This document shows positions 1 through 8,734 of a stretch of 64,000 nucleotides of DNA, piece after piece; position 1 is the stretch's first letter; each line of letters begins with the position of its first letter. The notes beneath the pieces were generated by a model, which made no database searches, was not told the DNA's origin, and saw nothing but the letters and a program-made list of their open reading frames with translations. This stretch comes from Microbacterium sp. LCT-H2 (lineage in GTDB: Bacteria; Actinomycetota; Actinomycetes; Actinomycetales; Microbacteriaceae): positions 1-64,000 of the forward strand of contig NZ_MODW01000009.1 of the NCBI RefSeq assembly GCF_001866135.1, given 5' to 3'. Made by a program: the position numbers and the translations under genes.

Positions 1-1200
1 GGCTCCTCCAGCATCCGGCGCGGACTGCCGCGCGTCGCGGGTGGCGAGCCCTGGCCGCCCGCGGGGACCGTGCCCGCGCGTGCGACCGCCGACACCTCCT
101 CGGCCGTGGCGGCGGACGCCCCCGCGATCGCGGAGACTCCGGCTCCGGCCGCGGCACCCGCGACGGCGGAGCCCGCCATCCCCGGCACCGTGCTCGCCCC
201 GGCCGCCGACATCAGCACACCGCTGCCCTGGACCCGCACGGTCTGGAACGGTCGTGCCCCCCGACACCTCCCGGCCGCTGCCACGATCGCCACCCCGACC
301 GCTCGCCGGCGCCCGACCTGGACCCAGGCGATCGCGGTGCTGTTCGGCGCCGCCGCTCTCGGTGTGCTCGCGGCCGCGGCCGTGGCTCTGGTCCGCGCGC
401 TGCTCAGCCTCCCCTTCCTGCAGGACTTCCTGGCAGCCTTCCCGGGCGAGTACGAGCCGCCGATCCCGGTCGAGCCCGGCTTCGCGCCGTGGGTCAACTG
501 GGCGCACTTCTTCAACATGTTCCTGATCGTGCTGATCATCCGGTCGGGCCTGCAGGTGCGCACCGAGAAGCGGCCGAGCGTGTTCTGGACGCCGCGGAAC
601 AACCCGAAGGGCAAGATCAGCCTGAACCTCTGGTTCCACCAGGCGCTCGACATCCTGTGGCTGCTGAACGGCGTGATCTTCGTGGTGCTGCTGTTCGCCA
701 CGGGACACTGGGTGCGGATCGTGCCGACGAGCTGGGAGGTCTTCCCGAACGCGCTGTCGGCGGCGCTGCAGTACATCTCGTTCGACTGGCCGCACGAGAA
801 CGGCTGGAACAACTACAACAGCCTGCAGCAGCTCGCCTACTTCGTCACCGTCTTCCTCGCGGCACCGCTCGCCGCCGTCACCGGGTTCCGCATGTCGGGG
901 CTCTGGCCCAAGAAGGCGGAGCGCCTGTCGAAGGCGTACCCGGTGGAATGGGCCCGCGCCCTGCACTTCCCGGTGATGCTGTACTTCGTGGCGTTCATCA
1001 TCGCGCACGTCGCGCTCGTGATGCTGACCGGCTTCCTGCGCAACCTCAACCACATGTTCGCCGCGCAGGATGCCGCGACGTGGACGGGGTTCTGGGTGTT
1101 CATCGCCTCGCTCGTCGTGATCGCGATCGCGTGGGTCGCGGCGCGCCCGCTCGTGCTCGCGCCGATCGCGAGGGCGTTCGGCAAGGTCTCGGGGCGCTGA
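1..1200 (+). CDS. cytochrome b/b6-domain membrane protein, 5' partial
   Basis: The reading frame is open from the first base of the window, so the gene starts upstream; a GTG at 70 is only an internal possibility. The visible 399 residues begin with a GEPWPPAG-type linker and an Ala/Pro-rich stretch, then about six hydrophobic segments (roughly residues 108-133, 167-185, 214-238, 278-297, 321-346, 361-387). Histidines sit in or beside several of these (NWAHFF, WFHQALD, ALHFPVM, FIIAHVA), as expected for haem ligands of a prokaryotic cytochrome b561/formate-dehydrogenase-gamma-like fold. Such proteins pass electrons between quinone and a partner oxidoreductase; the partner, if any, is probably encoded upstream. 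The family-level call is fairly firm, the partner is inference. The stop lies 3 bp before the next gene, so cotranscription is likely. Confidence 0.6.
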   Translation, partial: GSSSIRRGLPRVAGGEPWPPAGTVPARATADTSSAVAADAPAIAETPAPAAAPATAEPAIPGTVLAPAADISTPLPWTRTVWNGRAPRHLPAAATIATPTARRRPTWTQAIAVLFGAAALGVLAAAAVALVRALLSLPFLQDFLAAFPGEYEPPIPVEPGFAPWVNWAHFFNMFLIVLIIRSGLQVRTEKRPSVFWTPRNNPKGKISLNLWFHQALDILWLLNGVIFVVLLFATGHWVRIVPTSWEVFPNALSAALQYISFDWPHENGWNNYNSLQQLAYFVTVFLAAPLAAVTGFRMSGLWPKKAERLSKAYPVEWARALHFPVMLYFVAFIIAHVALVMLTGFLRNLNHMFAAQDAATWTGFWVFIASLVVIAIAWVAARPLVLAPIARAFGKVSGR

Positions 1201-1203
1201 TCC

Positions 1204-1677
1204 ATGACCGACCGCACCACCATCGAGGACTACTGGCGCGAGGCCCGCATCGCGCTGCCCCACCTGCCCGAGGCCCTTCCCGAGGCGTGGGGTTTCGGCG
1301 CGACGCCGGAGCACGCCGACGAGCTCCTGGAGCTCGTGCTCCGAGGCATCAAGGTGGGCACCGCGTCCTCCGTCTGGGACTACGAGGAGACGGGGGACCC
1401 GCTGCCGACCGTCGGCGAGCTCAGCATCATCCTCGACGGAACCGGCGCCCCGCGCGCCGTGATCGAGACCACGGCGATCGACATCGTGCCGTTCGACGAG
1501 GTCGACGAGGCGCACGCGTTCGCCGAGGGGGAGGGGGATCGCACCCTGGCGCACTGGCGCGAGGTGCACGAGCGCTACTGGCGCACCCACTCCGAGAGCC
1601 CGCGCGGCTACGAACCCGACATGCCGGTGCTGTGTGAGCGCTTCCGGCTGCTCCTGCCGACCGGCGTGGAGGACTGA
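1204..1677 (+). CDS. ASCH domain-containing protein
   Basis: This 157-residue protein has the layout of stand-alone bacterial ASCH proteins: an N-terminal helical region (EDYWREAR), then a beta-barrel core with the conserved KVGTASSVWDYE segment, a VGELSIILDGTGAPRAV strand pair, the ETTAIDIVPFDEV strand and a C-terminal LAHWREVHERYW helix. ASCH domains resemble PUA folds and are thought to bind RNA or modified nucleotides; a few are amidohydrolases acting on N4-acetylcytidine. Nothing here shows which applies. It starts 3 bp after the membrane-protein stop and ends 13 bp before the thiolase start, so the three are probably one transcript, although no functional link is evident. Confidence 0.8.
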   Translation: MTDRTTIEDYWREARIALPHLPEALPEAWGFGATPEHADELLELVLRGIKVGTASSVWDYEETGDPLPTVGELSIILDGTGAPRAVIETTAIDIVPFDEVDEAHAFAEGEGDRTLAHWREVHERYWRTHSESPRGYEPDMPVLCERFRLLLPTGVED

Positions 1678-1690
1678 GGAGAGGGAGATC

Positions 1691-2842
1691 ATGGCAGAGG
1701 CCTACATCGTCGACGCGGTCCGTTCACCGGTCGGACGCCGTGGCGGCGCTCTCGCGGAGATCCACCCCGCCGACCTCGGCGCGCACAGTCTGCGGGCCCT
1801 CGTCGACCGCACCGGCATCGACCCTGGCGCCGTGGACGACGTGATCCTCGGAGCCATCGATGCGCTCGGGGGACAGGCCGGGAACGTCGCGCGCACCGCG
1901 TTGCTCGTCGCCGGCTTCCCGGAGCACGTGCCCGGCGTGACGATCGACCGCCAGTGCGGATCCAGTCAGCAGGCCGTGCACTTCGCCGCGCAGGCGGTGC
2001 TCAGCGGCACCAGTGACCTCGTGATCGCCGGCGGGCTGCAGAACATGTCGCGGATCCCGCTCACGGCGGCCGCGACCGTCGGCCGGGAGTACGGTTTCAC
2101 GACGCCGTACGCTGAGTCGCCCGGATGGCAGGAGCGGTACGGCGACCAGGAGATCTCGCAGTTCCGGGGCGCGGAGCTCATCGCCGAGCGGTGGGACATC
2201 TCGCGGGAGGAGATGGAGCGGTACGCGCTGGAGAGCCACCGCCGGGCAGCCGTCGCCCAGGACGAGGGGCGGTTCGCGGCGGAGATCGCGCCGCTCGCCG
2301 GGCTCGACCACGACGAGGGCGTGCGCCGGGACACCACGCTCGAACGCATGGCCGGCCTGCCGCCGCTCGCGCCCGGGGGACGGATCACCGCGGCGGTCGC
2401 GTCGCAGATCAGCGACGCATCGAGCGCCGTGCTCATCGCCAGTGCGCGGGCGGTGCAGGAGCACGGCCTCACCCCGCGGGCCCGCATCCACCACCTCTCC
2501 GTCCGCGGCGACGACCCCGTGCTCATGCTCACGGCACCGATCCCGGCGACCCGGCACGCGCTGGCGCGCACCGGGCTCCGGATCGAGGACATCGACCTGC
2601 TCGAGGTCAACGAGGCGTTCGCCTCCGTCGTGCTCGCCTGGATGCGCGAGACCGGTGCGCCGCACGAGAAGGTCAACGTCAACGGCGGCGGCATCGCCCT
2701 GGGGCATCCGATCGGCGCGACCGGAACCCGCATCCTCGCGACCCTGCTCAACGAGCTGGAGCGCACCGGCGGCCGCTACGGCCTGCAGACGATGTGCGAG
2801 GGCGGCGGCGTCGCGAACGTCACGATCATCGAACGCCTCTGA
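1691..2842 (+). CDS. thiolase (acetyl-CoA C-acyltransferase)
   Basis: A 383-residue thiolase-family enzyme that condenses or cleaves acyl-CoA (acetyl-CoA C-acetyl/acyltransferase), acting in the cytosol in beta-oxidation or acetoacetyl-CoA formation. All catalytic landmarks are present: nucleophile Cys89 in DRQCGSS, His339 in GHPIGATG and Cys369 in CEGGG. I chose ATG 1691 because AGGAGAGGGAG lies just upstream and the protein then begins MAEAYIVDAVRSP, the normal thiolase N-terminus; the frame is open further upstream but without family similarity. No other beta-oxidation gene is adjacent, so substrate chain length cannot be stated. The gene ends at a strong hairpin. Confidence 0.9.
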   Translation: MAEAYIVDAVRSPVGRRGGALAEIHPADLGAHSLRALVDRTGIDPGAVDDVILGAIDALGGQAGNVARTALLVAGFPEHVPGVTIDRQCGSSQQAVHFAAQAVLSGTSDLVIAGGLQNMSRIPLTAAATVGREYGFTTPYAESPGWQERYGDQEISQFRGAELIAERWDISREEMERYALESHRRAAVAQDEGRFAAEIAPLAGLDHDEGVRRDTTLERMAGLPPLAPGGRITAAVASQISDASSAVLIASARAVQEHGLTPRARIHHLSVRGDDPVLMLTAPIPATRHALARTGLRIEDIDLLEVNEAFASVVLAWMRETGAPHEKVNVNGGGIALGHPIGATGTRILATLLNELERTGGRYGLQTMCEGGGVANVTIIERL

Positions 2843-2850
2843 GAGCAGAC

Positions 2851-2880
2851 GGAAGGGCCGCCCCGCGGGGCGGCCCTTCC
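2851..2880. terminator. bidirectional terminator hairpin
   Basis: A perfect palindrome, GGAAGGGCCGCCCCG followed by its exact complement, lies between the convergent thiolase and GNAT genes. It lacks a long T tract on either side, as is common for hairpin terminators in GC-rich actinobacteria. Confidence 0.8.
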
Positions 2881-2894
2881 GGTGAGTACGAGGG

Positions 2895-3404
2895 TCAGGG
2901 GCGCACGAAGCGGACCTCGGTGAGCGTCTCGCCGAGGAACGGCTCGGTGTGCGCGGCGCCGTCGAGGTGGAACCCGTTGCGCGTGTAGAAGCGGTGCGCG
3001 CGGGGGTTGTCCTCGGCGACCCAGAGGTAGAGCGGCTCGTCCTTCTCGGCGGCGGCGTCGAAGAGCTTCTGGCCGATGCCGGTCGAGTGGTACGCGTCGA
3101 GCAGGTAGATGAAGTACAGCTCGCGGAACGCCGGGGCGTCCTTGTCGCGGGCCGGACCCGAGCCGACGAAGCCGACGATCTCGCCGTCGACGAGCGCCGC
3201 GTTCATCTTGAAGTCGGGGCCCTGCGAGGCCCAGTGCGTCCAGAGCTCGGCCATGCGCCGAGGCGAGACCTTCTCTAGCGCCGCCTTGCTGATGAGGTGA
3301 TCGTAGGTCTCATGCCAGCACTGCGCATGCACGCGACCGAGGGCTTCCGCATCCACATCACGGACCGGACGGACGATGACTTCGGGCTGGGCTTCGGCGC
3401 TCAT
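2895..3404 (-). CDS. GNAT family N-acetyltransferase
   Basis: A 169-residue Gcn5-related acetyltransferase. The N-terminus (VIVRPVRDVDAEALGRVHAQCW) and the acetyl-CoA-binding region near residues 107-125 (LLDAYHSTGIGQKLFDAA, a variant of the R/Q-x-x-G-x-G/A loop) are clear, followed by the LYLWVAEDNPRAHRFYTRNGF motif of strand 5 and helix alpha-4. The acceptor is unknown. A second GNAT at 23527-24054 shares this architecture (HVRSWQAAY, FYARHG), so the two are paralogous. ATG 3404 is preceded, six bases away, by a -10-like TAGAGT, indicating a leaderless message. Confidence 0.85.
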   Translation of the reverse strand: MSAEAQPEVIVRPVRDVDAEALGRVHAQCWHETYDHLISKAALEKVSPRRMAELWTHWASQGPDFKMNAALVDGEIVGFVGSGPARDKDAPAFRELYFIYLLDAYHSTGIGQKLFDAAAEKDEPLYLWVAEDNPRAHRFYTRNGFHLDGAAHTEPFLGETLTEVRFVRP

Positions 3405-3410
3405 GCGGTG

Positions 3411-3416
3411 ACTCTA
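3411..3416 (-). promoter_or_regulatory. -10 element of leaderless GNAT transcript
   Basis: On the minus strand TAGAGT stands six bases before ATG 3404, the spacing that would place the transcription start at the start codon. No convincing -35 is visible. Confidence 0.5.
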
Positions 3417-3520
3417 CGGCGGGTCCGTGGAAATCGGAAATCGGGATGACGGCCGGGGAAAGGCCCACCGGGGGCATGGAGGAATCGGACAACGAAGTTC
3501 GGCCGTCGTGCGCGGATGGC

Positions 3521-3526
3521 TACGAT
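3521..3526 (+). promoter_or_regulatory. -10 element of leaderless thioesterase transcript
   Basis: TACGAT lies eight bases before GTG 3535. No Shine-Dalgarno sequence precedes that codon, so this supports both the start choice and leaderless translation. Confidence 0.5.
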
Positions 3527-3534
3527 CAGTCCTC

Positions 3535-4095
3535 GTGAACGTGATCTGGCGGACCCTCCTCGTGATCCTCGGTGCGCGTCGCCGCGTGCGGCAGGGGAAG
3601 ACCCTCGACCCCACCGCCGTCGGCACCGTGACGGTGACCACCCTGCCCACCGACCTCGACATCCTCCGCCACATGAACAACGGCCGGTACCTGTCGCTGT
3701 TCGACCTCGGTCGCTGGGACCACCTCATCCGCACGGGGTTGTTCGACGTGATGAAGGAGCAGGGCTGGTACGCGGTCGTGTCGAGCGAGACGATCACCTT
3801 CCGCAAGTCGCTCCAGCTCTGGCAGCGGTTCGAGGTGCAGTCCCGGTTCATCGGGCACGACGAGAAGGCCCTGTTCCTGGAGCATCGCGCCGTGGTCGGC
3901 GGCGAGGTCTACGCCAGGGCCATCGTGCGGGCCCGCGTGCTGCGGCGCTCCGGCGGCACGGTCAGCAACGAGGAGCTCTTCGCCGCGGTGGGCAAGCCCG
4001 ACGGGGTGCCGGAGATCGACGCGTGGGTGCACGACTGGGCGGCCGCGTCCGCCCTGCCTCCCGTGCGCACCCCGGCCCCCAGCATCTGGAACTGA
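3535..4095 (+). CDS. acyl-CoA thioesterase, 4HBT/Them6-like hotdog fold
   Basis: The 186-residue product fits the hotdog-fold thioesterase family close to 4-hydroxybenzoyl-CoA thioesterase and Them6. The catalytic-helix region LDILRHMNNGRYLSLFDLGRWD carries the typical HMNNGRY sequence, followed by the ETITFRKSLQLWQRFEVQSRFIGHDEKALFLEHR strands. It probably hydrolyses acyl-CoA; substrate unknown. The frame is open back to 3427, but GTG 3535 is favoured: the upstream residues are low-complexity and a -10 hexamer directly precedes GTG 3535. No operon partner is apparent; putA begins 64 bp downstream with its own promoter. Confidence 0.8.
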   Translation: MNVIWRTLLVILGARRRVRQGKTLDPTAVGTVTVTTLPTDLDILRHMNNGRYLSLFDLGRWDHLIRTGLFDVMKEQGWYAVVSSETITFRKSLQLWQRFEVQSRFIGHDEKALFLEHRAVVGGEVYARAIVRARVLRRSGGTVSNEELFAAVGKPDGVPEIDAWVHDWAAASALPPVRTPAPSIWN

Positions 4096-4147
4096 GCCGA
4101 CTCCAGCCCGCACGGTCGGGCACCCCGGGATTCCGCGACCGGCGACC

Positions 4148-4153
4148 TAGGGT
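4148..4153 (+). promoter_or_regulatory. -10 element of leaderless putA transcript
   Basis: TAGGGT lies exactly six bases before ATG 4160 and no ribosome-binding site is present, so putA is probably transcribed from its own start codon. Confidence 0.5.
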
Positions 4154-4159
4154 GGTCAC

Positions 4160-7100
4160 ATGGCAGAGTCGTCGTCATCCTCCGCGGAGGCGGGGGCATC
4201 CGCATCCCTCGCCGATCAGGCGGTCGAGCTCGCGCGCCGCTGGGTGATCGAGGCGGCCGCGGCCGACGTCGACCCCGCCGCGGAACGCCTCGCCGGAGTG
4301 CTCCGCGACGCCAACGGTCTGCCGTTCACCCTCGGTTTCGTCGACGGCGTGATGCGGCCCGAGAGCCTGACCGCCGCGGCCGCCCAGCTGCGCCGGATCG
4401 CGCCCATCGTGCCGGAGTTCCTGCCGTGGTACCTGCGCTCCGCGGTGCGGCTCGGCGGCGGCGTCGCCCCGGTGCTGCCGACCCCGGTCGTCCCCCTCGC
4501 GCGACGGGCGCTGCGCGAGATGGTGGGGCACCTCGTGGTGGACGCCCGGCCCGCGAAGCTCGGACCCGCGATCGAGAAGCTGCGGGAGTCGGGCTCGCGC
4601 CTGAACCTCAACCTCCTCGGGGAGGCGGTGCTGGGCGAGGCGGAGGCGCAGCGGCGGCTCGACGGCATCCACGAGCTCATCCGGCGTCCGGACGTCGACT
4701 ACGTGTCGGTCAAGGTCTCGGCCATCGTCAGCCGCATCTCGATGTGGGGCTTCGACGAGGTCGTCGACCGGGTCGTGGAGCGGCTGCTCCCGCTGTACGT
4801 GACGGCTGCGGCAGACGGCACCTTCATCAACCTCGACATGGAGGAGTATCGCGACCTCGACCTCACGATCGCCGTCTTCACGCGGATCCTGGAGGACCCT
4901 CGGCTCATCGGGCTCGAGGCCGGGATCGTGCTGCAGGCCTATCTGCCTGACGCCCTCCCGGCCCTCCAGGAGCTCACCGCCTGGGCGCAGGACCGCGTGA
5001 TCCACGGGGGAGCCCGCATCAAGGTGCGCCTCGTGAAGGGCGCGAACCTCGCGATGGAGCACGTCGAGGCGACGCTGCACGGGTGGACGCCTGCGCCCTA
5101 CGACACGAAGCTCGACACCGACGCCAACTACCTGCGCTGCCTCGACTGGGCGCTGCGGCCCGAGCACACGACCTCGGTGCGGATCGGCGTGGCCGGCCAC
5201 AACCTCTTCGGCATCGCCCACGCGTGGCTGCTGGCCGGGGAGCGGGGCGTCCGCGACGATGTCGAGTTCGAGATGCTGCTCGGCATGGCCCAGGGGCAGG
5301 TGCAGGCGGTGTCCCGGGAAGTGGGTCCGGTGCTGCTGTATGTGCCGGTCGTCACGCCGGCCGAGTTCGACGTGGCCATCAGCTATCTCGTGCGGCGGCT
5401 GGAGGAGAACGCGTCGTCCGAGAACTTCCTCTCCGCGGCGTTCCACCTGCACGACGACGAGACGCTCTTCGCCCGCGAGGCCGGCCGCTTCCTCGACGCA
5501 CTCGACCGGGCGGGGGACCCGGCCCTCGGCCTCGGCTCGCGGCGCACGCAGGACCGCCTCGCGCCCGTGCACGAGTCCGTGCGGCCGGCGCCGGTCAGCC
5601 CGGTCGCGGAGGCCGATCTCACCAAGGCCGTGCTCGGCATCGTGCGCGGCTCGGACGACGCCGACACCGGCGCCTTCCTCGAGACCGCCGTGTATGCGGC
5701 GCGCGAGCGCGGGGAGGACACCGGGGGCGCCCCGGGCTTCGCGAACACGGCCGATACGGATCTCGCCCTCCCCGCCAACCGCGAGTGGGCGGCGGGGATC
5801 CGCGCACGGCTCGCGGATTCGACGGTCGGGACGGAGGTCCTCGACGCCGCCCGCGTCGACGACGCCGACGACCTCGGCCGCATCGTGCGCGGCGTGCAGG
5901 GCGCGGCGGCGGCCTGGGGTGCGCGTCCCGCGGCCGAACGCGCCGAGGTGCTGCTGCGCGCGGCGGCGGCGCTCGAGTCCCGGCGCGCGGAGCTGGTCGA
6001 GGTCGCCGCCGCGGAGACCGGCAAGGTCTTCGCCGAAGCCGATGTCGAGGTGAGCGAGGCCGTCGACTTCGCCCGGTACTACGCCGCGACGTGCCGTGAG
6101 CTCGATGCGATCTCCGGCGCCGTCTTCGTCCCCGCCCGCGTGACCGTCGTCGCGCCGCCGTGGAACTTCCCCCTCGCGATCCCCGCCGGTGGCGTGCTGG
6201 CGGCGCTCGCCGCGGGCTCCGGCGTGGTCCTGAAGCCCGCCCCGCAGGCGCGGCGGTGTGCGGCGGTGCTCGTGGAGGCCCTGTGGGACGGCGGCGTCCC
6301 GCGTGAGGCTCTCGCTCTCGTCGACATCGAGGAAGGCGACCTCGGCCGTGCCCTCATCACGGACGAGGCGGTGGACCGGGTGATCCTCACCGGATCGTGG
6401 GAGACCGCGGCGCTGTTCCGCTCCTGGCGTCCCGACCTGCCCCTGCTCGCGGAGACCAGCGGCAAGAACGCCATGATCATCACCCCCTCGGCCGACCTCG
6501 ACCTCGCCGTGGCCGACCTCGTGAAGAGCGCGTTCGGTCATGCGGGGCAGAAGTGCTCCGCAGCGTCGCTCGCGATCCTCGTCGGGCCGGTGGGGCGCTC
6601 GCAGCGTTTCGCCCGTCAGCTCGCCGATGCGGTCCGCTCGCTGCGGGTGGGCTGGCCCTCGGATCCGCTCGCCGAGGTGGGCCCCGTCATCGAGAAGCCC
6701 GAGGGCAAGCTCGCCTGGGCCCTCTCCGAGCTGGAGGGCGACGAGCGGTGGCTCATCGAACCCGCCCTCGATCCCGCCGACGACGGCAGCGGCCGGCTCT
6801 GGCGTCCCGGCGTGCGGGTCGGCGTGCAGTCCGGCTCCCGCTTCCACACCGAGGAGTTCTTCGGCCCGGTCCTCGGGATCATGCACGCCCCGACCCTCGC
6901 GAAGGCCGTCGATCTGCAGAACGCCGTCGCCTACGGTCTCACCGCGGGACTGCACACGCAGGACCCCGACGACCTCTCCTTCTGGCTCGACCGCGTGCAG
7001 GCCGGGAACCTCTACGTCAACCGCGGCACCACCGGGGCGATCGTGCAGCGGCAGCCGTTCGGCGGGTGGAAGCGCTCCTCCGTCGGGGCCGGTGCCAAGC

Positions 7101-7834
7101 CCGGCGGGCCGAACCACCTCATCGGACTCGGGTCGTGGCGCGCCCAGCACGGGTCCCCGGCGTCGAGCACGCTTCATCTGCGGGGGCTCGACTCCCGGAT
7201 CACGGGGCTCATCGAGGCCGCGCAGCCGTCCCTCCCGTTCGAGTCGTTCGAGTGGCTCCGGCGGTCCGCCCTGTCAGACGCGTTGGCCTGGGACCGGGAG
7301 TTCGGCCGGGTGCGGGACGTCTCGCGGCTGGAGATCGAGCGCAACCTCTTCCGGTATCGCCCTGTGCCCGTGGAGATCCGCGCCACCGAGGACGCCGCCC
7401 TGCACGACCTGCTGCGGGTCGTGATCGCGGGAGTGCGCGCGGGGGCAGGGTTCGTCGTGTCCACTCCGGTCGGGCTTCCGGCGGGCGTGCGGCGTGCTCT
7501 GGGCGACCTCGACGCCGTGGTGTTCCTGGAGACGGAGGACGAGTGGCTCCAGCGGATGCGGGTGGCCGAGGGGGCTGGAGCCTCGGGAGATGCCGGTGTT
7601 CCGGCGCTTCCGCGGCATGAGCGCGTGCGGCTCGTGGGCGGACGGGAGTCGGTGGCGGCGCTGCGCTCCGTGCTGACGGTGGCGACGGGCGGTGATCCGG
7701 ACCTCGCGGTGTACGACGCGGAGGTGACGGCGGCGGCCCGCATCGAGCTCCTTCCGTTCGTGCACGAGCAGTCCGTCTCGATCACCGCCCACCGCTACGG
7801 AAACCCCGACCCCTGGAGCGCCTCCGTCATCTGA
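4160..7834 (+). CDS. putA: bifunctional proline dehydrogenase / L-glutamate gamma-semialdehyde dehydrogenase
   Basis: The 1224-residue enzyme oxidises proline to pyrroline-5-carboxylate (FAD-dependent) and then to glutamate (NAD-dependent). The proline dehydrogenase barrel spans roughly residues 90-450 (VSVKVSAI, INLDMEEYRDL, GARIKVRLVKGAN, YLVRRLEENASSENFL). The aldehyde dehydrogenase domain spans roughly residues 550-1010, with PPWNFPLAIPAGG, general-base Glu765 in AETSGKN and nucleophile Cys799 in GQKCSAAS. About 200 further residues form a C-terminal extension without recognisable catalytic motifs, typical of long PutA forms. No N-terminal DNA-binding ribbon-helix-helix is seen, so it is not expected to be autoregulatory. 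P5C from the rocD product downstream would be a substrate for its second domain. It is followed by a 465-bp repeat-filled gap. Confidence 0.95.
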   Translation: MAESSSSSAEAGASASLADQAVELARRWVIEAAAADVDPAAERLAGVLRDANGLPFTLGFVDGVMRPESLTAAAAQLRRIAPIVPEFLPWYLRSAVRLGGGVAPVLPTPVVPLARRALREMVGHLVVDARPAKLGPAIEKLRESGSRLNLNLLGEAVLGEAEAQRRLDGIHELIRRPDVDYVSVKVSAIVSRISMWGFDEVVDRVVERLLPLYVTAAADGTFINLDMEEYRDLDLTIAVFTRILEDPRLIGLEAGIVLQAYLPDALPALQELTAWAQDRVIHGGARIKVRLVKGANLAMEHVEATLHGWTPAPYDTKLDTDANYLRCLDWALRPEHTTSVRIGVAGHNLFGIAHAWLLAGERGVRDDVEFEMLLGMAQGQVQAVSREVGPVLLYVPVVTPAEFDVAISYLVRRLEENASSENFLSAAFHLHDDETLFAREAGRFLDALDRAGDPALGLGSRRTQDRLAPVHESVRPAPVSPVAEADLTKAVLGIVRGSDDADTGAFLETAVYAARERGEDTGGAPGFANTADTDLALPANREWAAGIRARLADSTVGTEVLDAARVDDADDLGRIVRGVQGAAAAWGARPAAERAEVLLRAAAALESRRAELVEVAAAETGKVFAEADVEVSEAVDFARYYAATCRELDAISGAVFVPARVTVVAPPWNFPLAIPAGGVLAALAAGSGVVLKPAPQARRCAAVLVEALWDGGVPREALALVDIEEGDLGRALITDEAVDRVILTGSWETAALFRSWRPDLPLLAETSGKNAMIITPSADLDLAVADLVKSAFGHAGQKCSAASLAILVGPVGRSQRFARQLADAVRSLRVGWPSDPLAEVGPVIEKPEGKLAWALSELEGDERWLIEPALDPADDGSGRLWRPGVRVGVQSGSRFHTEEFFGPVLGIMHAPTLAKAVDLQNAVAYGLTAGLHTQDPDDLSFWLDRVQAGNLYVNRGTTGAIVQRQPFGGWKRSSVGAGAKPGGPNHLIGLGSWRAQHGSPASSTLHLRGLDSRITGLIEAAQPSLPFESFEWLRRSALSDALAWDREFGRVRDVSRLEIERNLFRYRPVPVEIRATEDAALHDLLRVVIAGVRAGAGFVVSTPVGLPAGVRRALGDLDAVVFLETEDEWLQRMRVAEGAGASGDAGVPALPRHERVRLVGGRESVAALRSVLTVATGGDPDLAVYDAEVTAAARIELLPFVHEQSVSITAHRYGNPDPWSASVI

Positions 7835-7877
7835 CCCCCGCGGGGCCCGTCCGCCGGGGTGCCCCGCCCGTTTCGGT

Positions 7878-8190
7878 GCGGGTGCAAAAACGTACCGCTC
7901 CGGGCCGTCCGGGGCGCGTTTCTGATCCCGCTCGCCGGGGGCCGCCGCGCCCGTTTTGGTGCGGGTGCGAAAGAGGGCCGCCTCGGTGCTGCTCGGGTGC
8001 GATTCTGATCCCACCTCCGGGGTGTACGTGTCTCCACGCCGCGGGTGCGAAAAGGCGCTCCTCCGGAACGATGGGCGTGCGTTTTCGATCCCGCCTGCGG
8101 TGGGTGTGCGGGATTGGGGTGGGAGGTTCCTGGGACGCGGGATCGAAAAGGTGCCCTCGGGGGCCTGGGGAGGGGCGTTAGTGATCCCGC
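7878..8190. repeat. four 54-bp dyad elements (family 1) in the putA downstream gap
   Basis: The 465-bp gap 7835-8299 contains four units of exactly 54 bp: 7878-7931, 7961-8014, 8041-8094 and 8137-8190. Each begins GCGGG(A)TGC/ATC followed by A-rich bases and ends with CGTTTTCGATCCCGC or a variant, so the ends form an imperfect inverted repeat around a variable, GC-rich centre. The first three units start GCGGGTGC, the fourth GCGGGATC. Apparent reading frames across the region are translations of the repeat and have no protein-like character. The region separates putA from the next promoter. Confidence 0.85.
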
Positions 8191-8232
8191 GGCGCGGGAC
8201 GGGGCCAGGGGCTACGGGAGGCGGTGTAAAAG

Positions 8233-8288
8233 ATTCTTGACACGCGCGGGAGTGCAGACGTATCCTCGTGTCAAGAATTTTTGACACG
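8233..8288 (+). promoter_or_regulatory. promoter with overlapping TTGACACG operator
   Basis: A sigma-70-type promoter is visible: TTGACA 8237-8242, 18-bp spacer, TATCCT 8261-8266. Superimposed on it is a perfect 12-bp inverted repeat, ATTCTTGACACG 8233-8244 and CGTGTCAAGAAT 8267-8278, and a third half-site TTGACACG at 8281-8288. Occupation would cover both promoter elements and the start region, so this is a strong repressor operator candidate, most simply for the XRE protein encoded two genes on. Confidence 0.75.
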
Positions 8289-8299
8289 AGGAGATTCGC

Positions 8300-8734
8300 A
8301 TGGTCTACGAGGAGCGCAACGTCTGGGCCGGGCTCATCGTCAGCCCGATCGTCGCGGTCGTCTACGTCGTGCTGCTGCTGCAGCAGGCCGGCGGCGGACC
8401 GCTCACCGCCACGGACTGGTTCCCGCTGATGCTCTGGACGATCGGCGGGGGCATCGTCGCGACGATCGTGCTCAGTGTCCTCTGGGGCATCATCGCGGGG
8501 ATGTCCGATCCGGAGGGCATCGGCCGCTCCGACATCCGCGACCGGGACATCGGCCGGATGGGTTCCCGCGTGGAGCAGGCCTTCGTCACGATCGCCGGTC
8601 TCGGCGTCATCGTCCTCTGCGGTCTCGGCGCCGACGTGTTCTGGATCGCGAACACCATGTTCGCCGGGTTCCTCGTGGCGGCCGTCGTCGGCGGTGTCGC
8701 CCGGGCCGTCGCGTACCGGCGGGGGCTGCGCTGA
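8300..8734 (+). CDS. four-helix membrane protein, unknown function
   Basis: This 144-residue protein has four hydrophobic segments (about residues 8-27, 38-63, 92-112 and 116-137) separated by a charged central loop ([24 protein letters not shown]). I do not recognise an enzymatic motif. The architecture and its position directly before a small XRE regulator match two-gene membrane protein/HTH modules common in Gram-positive bacteria, where the regulator controls the membrane protein. GAGGAG precedes the ATG. Its stop overlaps the ATG of the regulator (TGATG), so translation is coupled. Confidence 0.7.
   Translation: MVYEERNVWAGLIVSPIVAVVYVVLLLQQAGGGPLTATDWFPLMLWTIGGGIVATIVLSVLWGIIAGMSDPEGIGRSDIRDRDIGRMGSRVEQAFVTIAGLGVIVLCGLGADVFWIANTMFAGFLVAAVVGGVARAVAYRRGLR

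Noticed and set aside
837-1223. Minus-strand 128-residue frame at the cytochrome gene end
   Set aside because: Antisense to a well-supported membrane protein gene, with no promoter or family pattern.
4175-7177. 1000-residue open frame on the minus strand opposite putA
   Set aside because: Shadow frame of a high-GC gene: the translation is Arg/Gly/Glu/Val-rich with no domain pattern, while the plus strand encodes an intact PutA.
7878-8190. CRISPR array from regularly spaced repeats
   Set aside because: The repeats are dyads of 54 bp with variable centres and irregular gaps, not 25-40 bp direct repeats with uniform spacers, and no cas gene is present.
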